A stretch of DNA of 64,000 nucleotides from contig OZ007569.1 in NCBI GenBank assembly GCA_963931925.1, forward strand, positions 21,855,162 to 21,919,161. The letters run 5' to 3'. Each line of letters begins with the position of its first letter. Positions within the stretch are counted from its first letter, which is position 1. The stretch comes from Onchidella celtica (taxonomy: Eukaryota; Mollusca; Gastropoda; Systellommatophora; Onchidiidae). A model generated the notes under the pieces. That model searched no databases. It saw only the letters and a list, made by a program, of their open reading frames with translations, and had not been told where the DNA came from. Positions 1-11,489 of this stretch are shown piece by piece. The translations under genes and the position numbers were made by a program.

Positions 1-1211
1 TCTTCTCGCATGTAATCCTCAGTGTTTTCTTTATCACTTACTCTTTCCTTTCTGTCTTCCCTCAGTTTTCTCGCTCGGTTTCAGTAACGGCACAGCCTTT
101 GTGTGGATAGATGTTTCGAAAACAAAACAAAAAAAAAACCCAAAAAAAACTATGGTATTGCAATCAGACTTTGTATAAATTTGAAAAGAATCCCTCGCTC
201 TCCCCTCTCAATAAAAAAAAAAAAGCAAAACAAAACAACTTTACCTGGGAAACAATCAACATAGCAAGAAAATTAAAATTAGAGAACAAATTCTAGTAAA
301 CTGAAAACTAAGCGAGCCATTAACGACCTTTATTAGGCTAAAATGATAATAATAATTAATAATGAAGACAACATCAACATTGTCTCAGGCATAATTTGGA
401 ATAAATGTGTCCACTTGTTATTTTCATTGTCCTTGAGGCTGTAAGAATGCTGTACTAGGGCCAGGACTTGAACAGTTTTCACACCAGGTCTGTATAGCTG
501 AAATGAACTTTGACAAAACAATTTACATCAAACATCGAATCTGTCACATCAGAAACTAGACCATATCTATGGATGGGGAAGTGCTGAAGAAATGGAGCCA
601 ACATAGCAGTTAAACTTACTGACCTATTGAATGTGAATTTTATTGAAAATTGAGCTCATCCATTTTAATTTTCACATTAATTTCTTTCATTGCTAAATGG
701 CACAAATCAAGTTATAATTTAGAAATTCAACAAAGTGTCGCACATTCAATTACATTATGTAGAATTTCAACATTTCAACAAACAAACAACAACAACAACA
801 AAAAAATATAAATAAATTTAAAAAATCACAGTTTTCCTTCCTCCCAGATTGAACAGTTAGAGTTCGTGTCACCAACTATATTTATATTGTAAGACTACTA
901 TCACGAACTGTCTTGTGTGTTTTCTGCTGAACTTGCCTTTGATAATCATCTAATCATTTCCATTTCTAGACCCTGTCCATTTCTTATAATTTGCATTACA
1001 TTCAGAGATCAACTGGTGAGACAAGGAACCGAGTGGAGGAAAGAGGTGGAGATTTAACGATAATGGGGTCACACATTTTACTGGCCAGATCACAGTGATA
1101 ATCATGGCCCACATTTTAGCCTAATTAGACCAGTTGCTCCTAACTGGGCCCTGCGCCTGAGAGGGGCACCGTGCTAGGGTAATTTAGTCATGCTATGACG
1201 CGACCCTACCA
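1..1211. other. AT-rich DNA, no gene seen
   Basis: A-rich runs at 121-240 and 780-830; no coding signal, and the short open frames lack any recognisable domain. Confidence 0.5.
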
Positions 1212-1440
1212 CTTATTTGTTCTGTCTCCATTTTCCGAAAAACGATCTTTTAGTGTATAGAAGAGGTATAACAAATGCACGCACTTTGCCACTTGTTTAA
1301 AATGCGCTGTGGCACTTATCAAGCTGTTTCACAGTTCCGATTTATTCTAACTCCTTATCATAATACTAAAGCTGTAAAACGTTGAACATCGAATTTCTCA
1401 GATGTGCAAAAAGTGGGGTTGGAACAAACAAGAAATAAGG
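1212..1440 (+). mobile_element. MITE A, copy 1
   Basis: About 229 bp; the right terminus is GGTTGGAACAAACAAGAAAT and the left terminus its diverged complement (TTATTTGTTCTGTCTCCA). Shared interior AAAATGCGCTGTGGCACTT. No coding capacity; superfamily unknown. Confidence 0.7.
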
Positions 1441-2369
1441 CCACGCTGGGGTAATAAAATCTTGTCAGCTACTCACTACAACACATTGCAACATACACCT
1501 AACACCACATTCCAGGTTTTATAGAGAAAAAGCAACGACAAAATTATTAGACCCCACAGCTTATAAGGAAGTACGTAGGCTTCCCGAAAAGAAACTTCTC
1601 CGCTGCTAAAAATGTACTTGAATTCAGATTAGTTTTGGTGTGTTCATGTTATGGCAATAATTGTCAAGGGCTGAAATAGATCCGTGGAAAGGAGAAGGAA
1701 GGGAAATAACCACTTAATTTCTAATGATAATAGAATGATTTTCAGTGTTGTTTCCCTTGATATCTAGCAGCGGGGCGGGAAGTCCCGAGCTTATGCTGCC
1801 CACGAGCTGTAGCCTGTTCACTGCCTGCAAAGGTATCTGAGAGTAAGTCATTAAGGGGGGGGGGGGGGCTGAGGACATGGTCAATGTTGTTGTTGTTGTT
1901 GTTGGTCGTGGCGCTGATGAGGAAGTTTAGGCTGCGCTCTTTTCAGCATTGAGTGAGGTGAAGAGAATGAATGCGAGGTGAGTAGCGAAAGAGTGGGATG
2001 AAGGACTTAGAACAAAGGGAGAGAGGGAAAGAAAGAGACCTGAGGAAGGGGGGGGGCGGGAGTGAGGAGAGAGACAGAGTGAGGGGAAAGAGAAAAGACA
2101 GAAACTTACATCATAAATAACAAGAAATGAAGAGGGGTGTGGGGAGATGGCAATAATATCTACAGGCTAATGCGTGACCAAAATTAATAAGATTATAATG
2201 CAAAAAAAAAAAAGAGAATCTGTGGCCTGACTTGAATGCTTTGTTTTCAGCATCAGAAACAGAGTCTCTTCTTTATAAAGCCACATTTAAGTGAATAAAG
2301 ATCTAAGCTGGGAAAGTTTCACCAATTTCTTTAAGTCTCCACATGTGACTGGGATTATCATGCACAGCC
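1441..2369. other. Intergenic, no gene seen
   Basis: Contains G14 (1855-1868), (TTG)n near 1885 and purine-rich DNA at 1990-2100. Confidence 0.5.
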
Positions 2370-3096
2370 GAAGAAGACAGTGTCTATGCCTATGGATCCA
2401 TAAAAGAATTATTTTCTGACATGGACGCATCCTGTCCTTTCTGAGAGAGACTAGGATCTATAACTTGATTTAACAACGTTTACACTTTATAAACATCCTC
2501 GGCATTGGATACCTGGACCACATTACCAACGAACGAGTCCGGCAGATCATCCAACAACATATTGGCCCCCACGACGATCTACTCACCATAGTCAAGAAAC
2601 GGAAGATGAATTGGTATGACCACACAACAAGATCCAATGGCCCATCAAAGATCATCCTACAAGGAACCGTTAGGGGAAGCAGAAAGAGAGGCAGACAGAA
2701 GAAAAAATGGGCGAATAACATCTCAGAATGGACAGGCAAGCCCTTTGCAGAGACCCAGGCCCTCACCCACGACAGAGAGAAATGGAGGAAAGAGGTGTAC
2801 AGTCAGTGCACCAAGGCGGTGCCCCGACGACACTGCAAGGGGTTAAGGGAGACAACAACAACAACAATACTACTTTATAAAACTTTTTTCAGGTCTATAC
2901 AAAACTTTTAAAACTTTACTAATGTGATAGAATTATATGAATGTATAAATTAATATCATGTTAAATTTAAAAGCTCTGAATACGAAGCGTGAATAAAGAC
3001 AGTGTATCCAAATAGACGGTGAAAGGCGTAAAGTGGCCGTTATCGTGCCGATGCGCCGTAAAACCCAAACTCAATCAATCAATCAATCAATCAATC
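2370..3096 (+). repeat. Dispersed repeat B, copy 1 (split by a LINE insertion)
   Basis: Starts TGGATCCATAAAAGAATT and ends with GTGCCGATGCGCCGTAAAACCC then (TCAA)n at 3069-3096. The insert at 2494-2871 plus its duplication interrupts it. The ordered 3' end with a short tandem tail suggests a SINE or LINE-derived 3' end, but no pol III boxes or coding sequence were recognised. Confidence 0.75.
2494..2871 (+). mobile_element. 5'-truncated LINE 3' end, inserted in dispersed repeat B
   Basis: Encodes a LINE C-terminal segment in one open frame: ILGIGYLDHITNERVRQ, then VKKRKMNWYDH, then ILQGTVRGSRKRGRQKKKW and ISEWTGKPFAETQ. This type of tail follows the RT domain in many invertebrate LINEs. It ends in (ACA)n. 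A 10-bp duplication, ACTTTATAAA, flanks it (2484-2493 and 2872-2881), and the two halves of repeat B resume exactly outside it. Only about 120 residues remain. Confidence 0.85.
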
Positions 3097-3521
3097 TGGC
3101 TCAAGAAAGGGATCAAGTCAAAATTCACTTGTTTTTCTTTTTTATATTTATATAAATGAAACGCAAAGATGGAGTGCGTGATAGAAATATCAAACACTTT
3201 ACGTTAGTTGAGCCTAAAAAAGGAGACGCCAGTAAAAAGTAAGAACCAAGGGAGGCAGAGCATGCAGTATTCTAGCACAGTCTACGTATATGTTCACTTT
3301 TTTCTCAATTCTGTTTATTGGGGATCGTTAATCATTTCAGTAATCCCATAACGGGGTCCAAAAAAAAAAAAAAACAAAGTTTTGAGTACCTATGTGGTCA
3401 GTGTTCTCGCATGCGTTCACTCCCATAGGGCTCGGCATAACCTTATACTACATCCTCTCTTCCCCCACCCCCACCCTACCCCAACCAATTACTTTGAGAG
3501 AATGAGTCCAGATGAAGAAGA

Positions 3522-3899
3522 AGGGGACACAGTGGTCTACAGAGGCAAGGTGCTCGTATCTCATGCCGAAGCTACCGGGTTCAATCCCCGGTCGGTGCAG
3601 AAATGTTGGGATTTTTTTTGTTTTTCGGGGGGAAAAATTTCCAGTCCCTGATCCTATGATGTAGGTAGGATCGAGTACCTAGTCCTCTCGGAAAAGGACG
3701 AAAAACTCCGAGGGCCCGTGTTCACGTTGCGCATTTTAAAGATACCTTGGCAGTTAAACGTCGAGGAGAGCAGGCCGCTGCCAGGGCAAACTTCTAAAAA
3801 AACTCATCCCTACCACAAAAACACACAGAAACAAGAACATGAAAAGTGAGTTGTAAATGCCAATGGCAGCGAAACCTCCTGGAATAAAGACATAAACAC
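3522..3899 (+). mobile_element. tRNA-headed SINE, copy 1
   Basis: A 378-bp SINE. The head carries a near-canonical pol III B box (GGGTTCAATCCCC at about 3578) and an A-box-like AGTGGTCTACAGAGG. A conserved body follows (GATCCTATGATG, GACGAAAAACTCCGAGGGCC, GATACCTTGGCAGTT). Flanked by imperfect 12-bp duplications AGATGAAGAAGA (3510-3521) and AGATAAAGAAGA (3900-3911). An open frame covering its head is not a gene. Confidence 0.88.
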
Positions 3900-4357
3900 A
3901 GATAAAGAAGAATGTGTGAAAGAAATAATATGTCTAGTATTTCTCCGTGATAAAGTTCAGCGAAGCACAACTAATGATCATGATTTAATCAATATTACCC
4001 ACCACTGTCTAGGATAGTACAGTGCATTTAGAAATTCCTGCCCTCGGTCTCTTGCATTGTTCTCAAAATCCGGTTGCTGTGTTGCAGTAATTTTTTGCAT
4101 ACAATTTTTTAGATTTTCCATGATCGTAAGATTTTCTGATCGATGACCCCACAGGCAGCGTGAATCTTTCAAAGAGGTGAATTTCTTTGATCTTTTTGAA
4201 AAAAAAAAATACAGAAATTCTCCTTAAACATTTAATTTTAAAAAACAACAACAACAAAAAAAAAACTACCGTATTCAATATAGCTGGGTGAATGCAGAGA
4301 GCGTCATTTACTGTCATTTTTCAAGCATCGAAATTTCCCGTTTAAGCATAGTTTTCT

Positions 4358-4575
4358 ACGAGGCACAGAATACGGAGACGAACCATTCCTTTCTCTCATT
4401 ATAATTATGTCCACAAATTGTGCGCGTATAAATACGGGGAGTCCTACTCTTTTTCGTTCAATTATGAAGGGTATGGTGGCAATTGTTGTATTGTTGACAT
4501 CGATGATACGCGCGCGAGTCGATGGACAGAATAATTATGACGAACTGATTCGTCGCTTATGCTGTGTCTCAGGTT
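4358..4575 (+). mobile_element. MITE E, copy 1
   Basis: Ends CGAGGCACAGAATACG and TATGCTGTGTCTCAGG are inverted. Interior GACGAACCATTCCTT, ATAATTATGTCC and GTTGACATCGATGATACGCG is shared with the other copies. Confidence 0.7.
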
Positions 4576-4683
4576 TTCTTGTTCCGTAAATAGAAACGTG
4601 CAATTTTTAAACGGAAATGGTGACTTTATGTCTGCGAGTAAACTATGGCATTTCTATCCTGGAAGTCTGAAGCATTTTTCTTT

Positions 4684-4885
4684 CTTAAAACCTAAAGAGT
4701 TTTTGAGTTTGGGTTTTACAGGGCGTCGGCACGATAATGGCCACTTTGCGCCGTTCACGGGTCCATTTGGGTACCTTGTTTATGTTTGGTATTCAGAGCT
4801 TCATCAATTTGAGCTTCACACGTGGAATTAAATAGTTCCCTCTAAATTTCATTATATTTATAAAATTCTCAAACGTTGGTTTGTA
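4684..4885 (-). repeat. Dispersed repeat B, copy 2
   Basis: Reverse copy of the 3' half: GGGTTTTACAGGGCGTCGGC, GATAATGGCCACTTTGCGCC, then AGAATTTTATAA-type sequence (minus). Truncated at its 5' end. Confidence 0.7.
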
Positions 4886-4893
4886 AATATTGT

Positions 4894-5050
4894 AGATCTT
4901 TCACCTTTCACCTAGGCATTGTCCATCCACCGTAGGATGTAGCCCTTCGACAATGACTTCCATTCCTTCTTGTCTGATGTCTTCCTCATCCATGTTATTC
5001 CCCATCTCTTTTTAACATCATCCTGCCACGTTGTAGATCTTTGCCTAACC
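4894..5050 (-). mobile_element. LINE 3'-end fragment
   Basis: The minus strand reads RSTTWQDDVKKRWGITWM, then KKEWKSLSKGYILRWMDNA and a stop, typical of the extreme C-terminus of an invertebrate LINE. It is followed by a short TGAAAGG-type tail. Nothing upstream of it resembles the RT domain, so it is a severe 5' truncation. Confidence 0.6.
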
Positions 5051-5559
5051 TAAAGAAGCGAAATTACGAAATAAGGTGCGTTTTCGACCAAAACAAAAAA
5101 ATAAATTATTATTAAGGTCACGAAGACCAGTAGTTCATATATCAATTTTTAATACATTCAGCCAAAGGGGCTTCAAAGCTATAGCTCTCGGAAGATCTAA
5201 CAGGGGCACACTTTTCTGAACGGACTGTGGATACCATGCGCAGAACTCTTATTGTCTTTGCTACTAAAAGTTGAAGCGCCATCTGTTTTTTCTTGTTTGG
5301 ATAAAAATTCCTGCACAGCACAAAGAAACGTACATTTCTGTTTCATAGGATCAGGTGTCAAGTGTTGACTCCTCCACCCTTCCCCCCTCCTCCCCCCCGC
5401 TATCAAAATCTCACATTTTAATAGCCAATTTCCACGCGTTCAACAATTGTGAGAGACCGTTTATGAATGCCAAGCAACCACCGACCCCCCCCCCCTTCCT
5501 CTCCAACCGCAAGAAGTCTTTCTTGTTCGGTGTGTCTGCATTCGTTCGCACTTTCTGTG

Positions 5560-5800
5560 CCCCTCGTGCGTGACCTATTTCCTGGTATGGCACGTGCCAC
5601 CTGTCCTCTATTTCAAATTCGTCTTTGGCGCTGAGGTATCTGATTGGCTCTGTGCTGGCATTTCATTGGCTGATGGCTCGCGACAGGCACGCGATGGATG
5701 TGCTTCACTGGCAGCTGAGGGACAATAATCACAGCTGTTCGTCGCGTGCGAGATGAACAATACTGGATCACGTGATATCTGAGCGTTAGTCGTTACTGGC
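5560..5800. promoter_or_regulatory. Possible CpG-rich regulatory block
   Basis: Higher in CpG than its surroundings, with two inverted CCAAT boxes (GATTGGCT near 5641, CATTGGCTG near 5665), two CACGTG E-boxes (one within palindrome GGCACGTGCC near 5589) and two CAGCTG E-boxes. No gene was found beside it. Confidence 0.3.
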
Positions 5801-5901
5801 CTTCGGGATAATTCAAAATTTTGAAATTTTCTGGATAGCGCACCGCTAAATGTGTTAGCACAGAGAGCAAAATTCAGTGCCAGGCATAGACTTTATGGGT
5901 G

Positions 5902-6238
5902 CAGTCCATTGGCCTCCACCAGCCGAGGGCCTCCAGAGATTACCTAAAATTATAAATATCAAAATCTATTTCTATTGCAGGTCGTTCTCCTTAAAACAAC
6001 CAGTATTGTGTTTATGAAAATATTGGTAGGTATCAAGTACAATAAAAAAAAATAATTAGGTTTTGATGTTCATGAAACAAGCTGTATATTTTATTCATCA
6101 TTATTAATGCATTATGTTGCAGAAAAGTTGAAAAAACTGATTTCAGGAATCCGAAATTCGTGGCTTTATTAATTATTACTGGGGACCTCAGAGTATCTTT
6201 ACCCTAGGGGCCTGCAAAATCGTAATCCGGTTCTGGCA
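5902..6238. mobile_element. Possible hAT-like remnant
   Basis: The right end reads (complement) CCAGAACCGGATTACGATTT, a hAT-like terminus followed by CAGGCCCCTAGGG. The left end is unclear and no duplication was seen. Confidence 0.3.
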
Positions 6239-6430
6239 AAAAAAATATTTATTACCCCCCCCCCCCTCAAACTCCCCCTTTCCGACCACTTCACGGCTTT
6301 ACACTTCTGTTTGACAGATTTTGTGTCGGAGCCTTCGTCTTTCCAGTTGGATGAGCAACGTTGTACTCAACCAGCTGATGGAATTCGTTTTCTTTCTTTC
6401 CTTTGTGTTGTCCTGTGTGTCTCTCCACCG

Positions 6431-6472
6431 TTCATTCATTCATTCTTTCATTCATTCATTCATTCATTCACC
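6431..6472. repeat. (CATT)n microsatellite
   Basis: Ten or so CATT units with one interruption. Confidence 0.9.
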
Positions 6473-6583
6473 GACTTTGTGATTCATGCTGTGTTTCGGT
6501 GTTTTGTATAGTGTCTGCTTTTGTTATAAACTGTGCGGTATTTCTCAGCTACCGCTAAGTACAAAGTTTATCACTGTTTCGAC

Positions 6584-6990
6584 CACAGTCCTCTCTCTCT
6601 CTCTCTCTGTCTCCCACTCTGTCTACTTTGCTATCTCACTGATCCGAGTGTGTGGTGTTCTGTAACTTTTTTTCTTTCTTCTTTCTTTCTCCCTTTTTTC
6701 TGTCTTTCTTTCTTTTTCTTTATTTCTTTATTTCTTTCTTTCCTTCCCATACTTTCTTTCTTTTTTTCCTCTCCCTCCGCCTCTCTTTCTTTCTCTAGTT
6801 TCATTCTTTTTTTCTCTCTTTCCTCCTTTTCTATCTGCCTTTCTCTTTTCACCTTTCTTTCTTTCTTCCTCTCTTCCTTTCCCTCTGTCCTTCCTTCCTT
6901 TCTTTTTTCTTTCTCCCTGTTTTCTTTCTTTCTCCCTTTTTCTTTCTTTCATTTTTCTTTCTGCCCTTCTTTCTTTTTTTTTTTTTTGTC
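6584..6990. repeat. 400-bp pyrimidine tract
   Basis: Almost pure C/T on the plus strand, CT and CTTT units. A long open frame here encodes only Ser/Leu/Phe repeats and is not a gene. Confidence 0.9.
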
Positions 6991-7126
6991 TTTGTACGTA
7001 AATGTGAATATATCAGTATGTATGCAATAATGCCTGTTTGTAACTATGTCTTAGTTTATTCCCTGCACTTGTCTTAATGTTGTGCTAATGTATATGTTTG
7101 AGAAAGGATTTGTTTTTGCTTGTGCG

Positions 7127-7416
7127 TGAGAGAGAGAGAGAGCCAGACAGGCAGACAAACAGACAGAGACAGTAACGGAAAAAGAAAGATATATGAGTGG
7201 GAGACAGACAGAGAGAGAGACAGGCAAACAGATAGAAACAGTAACGAAAAAAGGAAGACATATGAGTGGGAGACAGACAGACAGACAGACAGGCAGAGAC
7301 AGAAACGGAAAAAGAAATATATATATATGTGTATGTGTGTGAGAGAGAGAGAGAGAGTGAGTGACAGACAGACAGACAGATAGACAGAGACAGAAACGGA
7401 AAAGAAAGAGAGAGAC

Positions 7417-7449
<33 letters not shown>

Positions 7450-7450
7450 A
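7127..7450. repeat. Purine-rich (GA)n/(GACA)n tract
   Basis: GAGAGA and GACAGACAGACA units with four degenerate copies of AGACAGTAACGGAAAAAGAAA-like spacers (about 62-bp higher-order period). Confidence 0.85.
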
Positions 7451-7576
7451 ATAACGACATTATACACGATTGGGATCAATGACCTGTGAAGTTAACCACA
7501 AACAAATAAATATTTTAATCATAAAAATAAACTAAAAGAAAAACAAAAACACCAGCAAGCTAAAAAAAAATAAAAA

Positions 7577-7648
7577 GAAGCCGCGAGCACGGGGGCCAGG
7601 TTTCGGATGAGAAGCTGCGAGCACGGGGGCCAGGTTTCGGATGAGAAG
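7577..7648. repeat. 36-bp direct duplication
   Basis: GCGAGCACGGGGGCCAGGTT with TCGGATGAGAAG occurs twice in tandem almost unchanged. Confidence 0.85.
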
Positions 7649-7650
7649 AG

Positions 7651-9279
7651 GGGAGACAGAGAAATAAATAATGATTATTGCCGCAGATCACTTTTCATTT
7701 GATGTCTCCAGGCCACTGAGACCGTGACCGCTCGACTACCTGAGCTCCTGGCGTCAGGATGTCGCAGGTGCTAAGCGCTACCAGAACTCACCAGACAAAA
7801 CCCCCACTCTCAATAAATCACGAACATGCAGTTCGTTCTGTCCACGGAACAAGAAAATCTGCGTCCGGTTACTCAGTTTTCCAGGCTTGCAACGCAATTT
7901 TGTCAAATTTTCATATTCCGGTAATTATTCTGCACCCATTATTACAACTACATGTTTCATAATTTTTTTCCAGTTATGACATGAATCGGTAAAATTGCGC
8001 CACATCGTTAATTTTGTGATCTATGGAAGCTGACAAACTTTTCACCGCCTCTTTTTTCTTTTTCAGACATGTTTTCACACTTTGTGGAAAGTGAGATTTG
8101 ACCTCTATTATTTTTATTTGTATTATTATTATTATTATTTTCATTATTCCCTTTTTTTTTTTTTACCAGCGATCCAGTTGGCCGTGTGTTAATAGTCGAG
8201 ACGAATCAACTCGCCACATTCTGTCCGCCAATTTGCGCGCGTATCATCGATGTCAACAATGCAACAATGCCCACCATACCCCTTCATAGTTGAACATAAA
8301 ACTCTACTACCCGTCTCATCTATGCGCGCGCAGTTTGTCGACATAATTATAGCGGGAGAAGGAATGGTTCGTCTTGCTATTCTGTGTCTCGGTAAATACC
8401 ATAGAGTAGAGCTATACAATGGACTATTTATAGAGCTTAATGGTTATACTTGCATTTAACAACGTAGGCCTATTTCTGACGCGTTTCAGTGCGCATGGCG
8501 TGCATGGTGTTGACAACTGACATTCATCAGTTGAGTGATGCAATCCTAGCCCAAAGGGGTTGGGGGGATGGGGGAGTGATAAATTGTTTACACTGTAGAA
8601 TTCATTTAAATGCATTTAAATCACATCCCGACTACTACAGTGTCATTTTCTTTTTCCTTCTATTTAACGTTGTGTGTTGTGTTTTACACTGTCATGGCAT
8701 CCACCGGTCCTGCGGTCTGAAAAGGCATTTGATTTTCATGGCCAAATTCTGACTTCGAAATTAAAATTATTATAATTCTTCAATTTTTAAGTTTATTAAA
8801 CTTCAAATTAACAAGTGATGAAATGGCACTGCAAGTGTTAATGGCGGAGGTGGAAGTAATATTAATAATGGCATGGGCATGAAACAATTAAAGTCTTCGG
8901 TTTGAAAATGAAAATGACATGTGCAGCCACTGCATGTGACTCATTGACATGCTGGAGTGAGCTCTTAAAAAAAAAACAAAAAACAGTGAGAGAGCCAGGA
9001 AAAAAGAAAGAAAGAAAGACAGAAAAGAGTGCACTTGTTTCACCGTTCAATAAAAATATGGATGTGTTGTTCGCGTCCTAATTTGTTATCACGATTAATT
9101 TTAAACGAGCAAAATGGTTCACGGGCGCTGTTATGGAATGGAGGAGGGGGGGAGGTGGGGCAAAAACGTGGGATCAAAGGCACGTGATGGCAGATCAGGG
9201 CAGGACAAAAAAACGTCATCCTATGACGCTGCGCAAGAGCCAGGTCATCTCTCCAGTGTCATCTGCAATGTGTGCTCAA
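7651..9279. other. Intergenic, apart from MITE E copy 2
   Basis: No coding signal; an ATT triplet run at 8125-8150 and T-rich sequence precede MITE E. Confidence 0.45.
8178..8396 (-). mobile_element. MITE E, copy 2
   Basis: Reverse copy with TATTCTGTGTCTCGG at 8380-8394 and the interior GCGCGTATCATCGATGTCAA. Confidence 0.7.
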
Positions 9280-10000
9280 CTGCAGGACCAAAACAAACAC
9301 GGCCGTTGGGAGACTACTCATGAACACACAGACAAAAAATAAGTAAATAAATACATAAAAATCGCGCAGTTTCATTCGATTTTCCAAGCCAAAGTGGAAG
9401 TCAAACAATTGTTGTTGTTTTTGGTTTTTTTTGTTACGCCCCCACCTTAGAAACCTTAGAAATGTATGCAATAAGTTATGAAAACCATGTGTCATCTGTT
9501 AGTGCTCAACTGTAGGACAACGAAAAAGAGTGTGCGGTTTTCATTTGATTGTCCACGCCAACCTGGAAGTCAAACAATTTCTTTTTTTTTCGTAAAGCCA
9601 TCACCTCAGAAACACGAAATATATACAGTAAGTTATAAAATCTTGACGTTTCATCTATAAGTGCTGAACTATGTGACAACGAAACGAAAAATGCGCGGTT
9701 TCACTTGCTTGTCCACGCCAAACTTCTAGATGTCAACGTTTTTTCTTTATTTTTTAAAATCCATTTTCGTTAAGTCCCATCCTAGAAGCAAGAAATCTAT
9801 ACAATAAATTGCTCAACTATAATGGGACACCGATACAAAAATGGCCCTTCGGACTCCAAGTGAACAAAAAAAAAAAAAATTAATGCTGGGTCTTTTTTTT
9901 TTTTTTTTACGTTCCCCGTCAAAGTGGATTCTGGGAAGCGGGAAGGTGTATTTTGTTACGCTTCGCCTCCGAAAAAAAAGAATCTAAGCACAATAAATCA
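9280..10000. repeat. Degenerate ~190-bp tandem repeat
   Basis: Four diverged units sharing GTGCTCAACTGTAGGACAAC, GCGGTTTCATTTGATTTTCC-like and GCCAACCTGGAAGTCAAACA blocks, then a T-rich tract and TACGCCxxCACCTxAGAAAC. Confidence 0.65.
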
Positions 10001-10574
10001 TTACAGAAAGAATGAAAATAGAGGAAATCACACATTGTCGTTCACTATGAATCTTCATCAAGTTAAAAAAAAAACTAGAATATATGAATAAAAAAATTGA
10101 TTCAGACAAAAATACCCGAGATAAATGCACGGGTGAATATGAACAAATAACTACAATAGATAGAACAAAAAGAAAGGAAAAGTCAACTCCATTTTCACCC
10201 GGATCATAAAATATTTTTGTTTTTCATTTTTTATTATTTAAATCCTGTCACCATCATCAATGATTGATCACAATGATTGTGAAGATCGGTGCACCGTGTT
10301 AGCAGCGACATGATCTCTTGGCAACAGCCCGATGACCTCAGCAGCGCCGCGCCTATGTGCTGTGGTATCGCGCCATGACTCATCTTTTGCCCTCTTCATC
10401 ATCATTAGTAAAGTTTGGAAAGCTTCCCAGTTTTGTCATCTGCTGTTCACTAAAGCCGTCAGGACCGCAAAGGCAAGGTCACCTACAATGCGGACTTTTA
10501 GGCCCAGAACGGCCTGGGTCAAGTATGTTCTGTCTCGGGTTGGTGGACTAAGGAGTTTAAACCCAACTTAACGC

Positions 10575-11135
10575 AATAGTTAGTGGGATATCATACTAAG
10601 CCATGGACGGCACGGTCAGTTGCTGGCAGACAAGAAGTACACGCCATAATTTGCTACATTAAATTTTCTAAGGAAATCAGGGAAGACCCTATCTTACAAA
10701 GCCCGACCAGACAATCAGCTGCTGGTAGACAAGAAGTCCACATCATAATTTTCTATATTTTCCAAGCAAATCCGAGGAGACCCTATCATCCTAAGCTCTA
10801 GATGGCACAGTCAGCTGATGACAAACAAGATGTACATGCCATAATTTTCTATATTTTCTTAACAAATCCGGGAAGACTCTATCATACTAAGCAGTGAACG
10901 GCACGGTCAGCTGCTGGCAGACGAGAAGTGCACACCATGATTTTCTATAAAATTAAATTTATAATTAGTAAATCCGAGAATACCCTATCAAGCCCGGTCA
11001 AACATAGACAGCTGCTGGCAGACAAGAAGTCCACACCATAATTGCCTATATTTTCTTTTTAAACTGGGTAAGACCCTGTCATACTGAGGCCGGTCAGACA
11101 CAGTCAGATTCTGCCAATCTCGGGTGTACATTTTG
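10575..11135. repeat. MITE D-derived tandem array
   Basis: Five to six units of about 100-107 bp, each with (A/C)TACTAAGCCC-like start, CAGCTGCTGGCAGACAAGAAG, CACACCATAATT, TATATTTTCT and a RGGAAGACCCTATC-like end. The same units occur singly elsewhere bounded by inverted termini. The array ends with the alternative MITE end TTCTGCCAATCTCGGGTGTA. Confidence 0.75.
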
Positions 11136-11489
11136 GGACAGCAACATTACTAAAGACTGAGATTAAGATTAGGTTTAGCTAACTGGCCGCACTACAACGT
11201 TTAGCGATATGGCCAAGATGAGTTTTTCGGAGATTGGCCGCAGTGAAGACATGAATTTTGGCTACATTTTGGCCCAAATAGCCTCTGCCAGATCTTGAAA
11301 TTTAATTTAAAAGCACATGGCTTGTGCATTAGCTATCACAGATAAAAGTTTCCGCCAAAATTTGGCTCAATTTTGTCCAGTGCCGTGACCCTTTATACAG
11401 TCAGACGTCTGTTGCACAGTATGATAGTAAATAGAAAAAGGAATCTGACTCTGATTTTACTGGCAATCGACTCAGGCTAATATAGCAGT

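Noticed and set aside
3575-3600. A tRNA gene suggested by the GGGTTCAATCCCC B box
   Set aside because: It is the head of a SINE present in four copies with a shared non-tRNA body; no full cloverleaf was found.
6533-7030. Long open frames in pyrimidine/purine tracts (also 7051-7479, 23394-23982, 32326-32837, 54268-54678)
   Set aside because: They encode only Ser/Leu/Phe or Glu/Arg/Lys repeats from simple sequence and are open in several frames at once.
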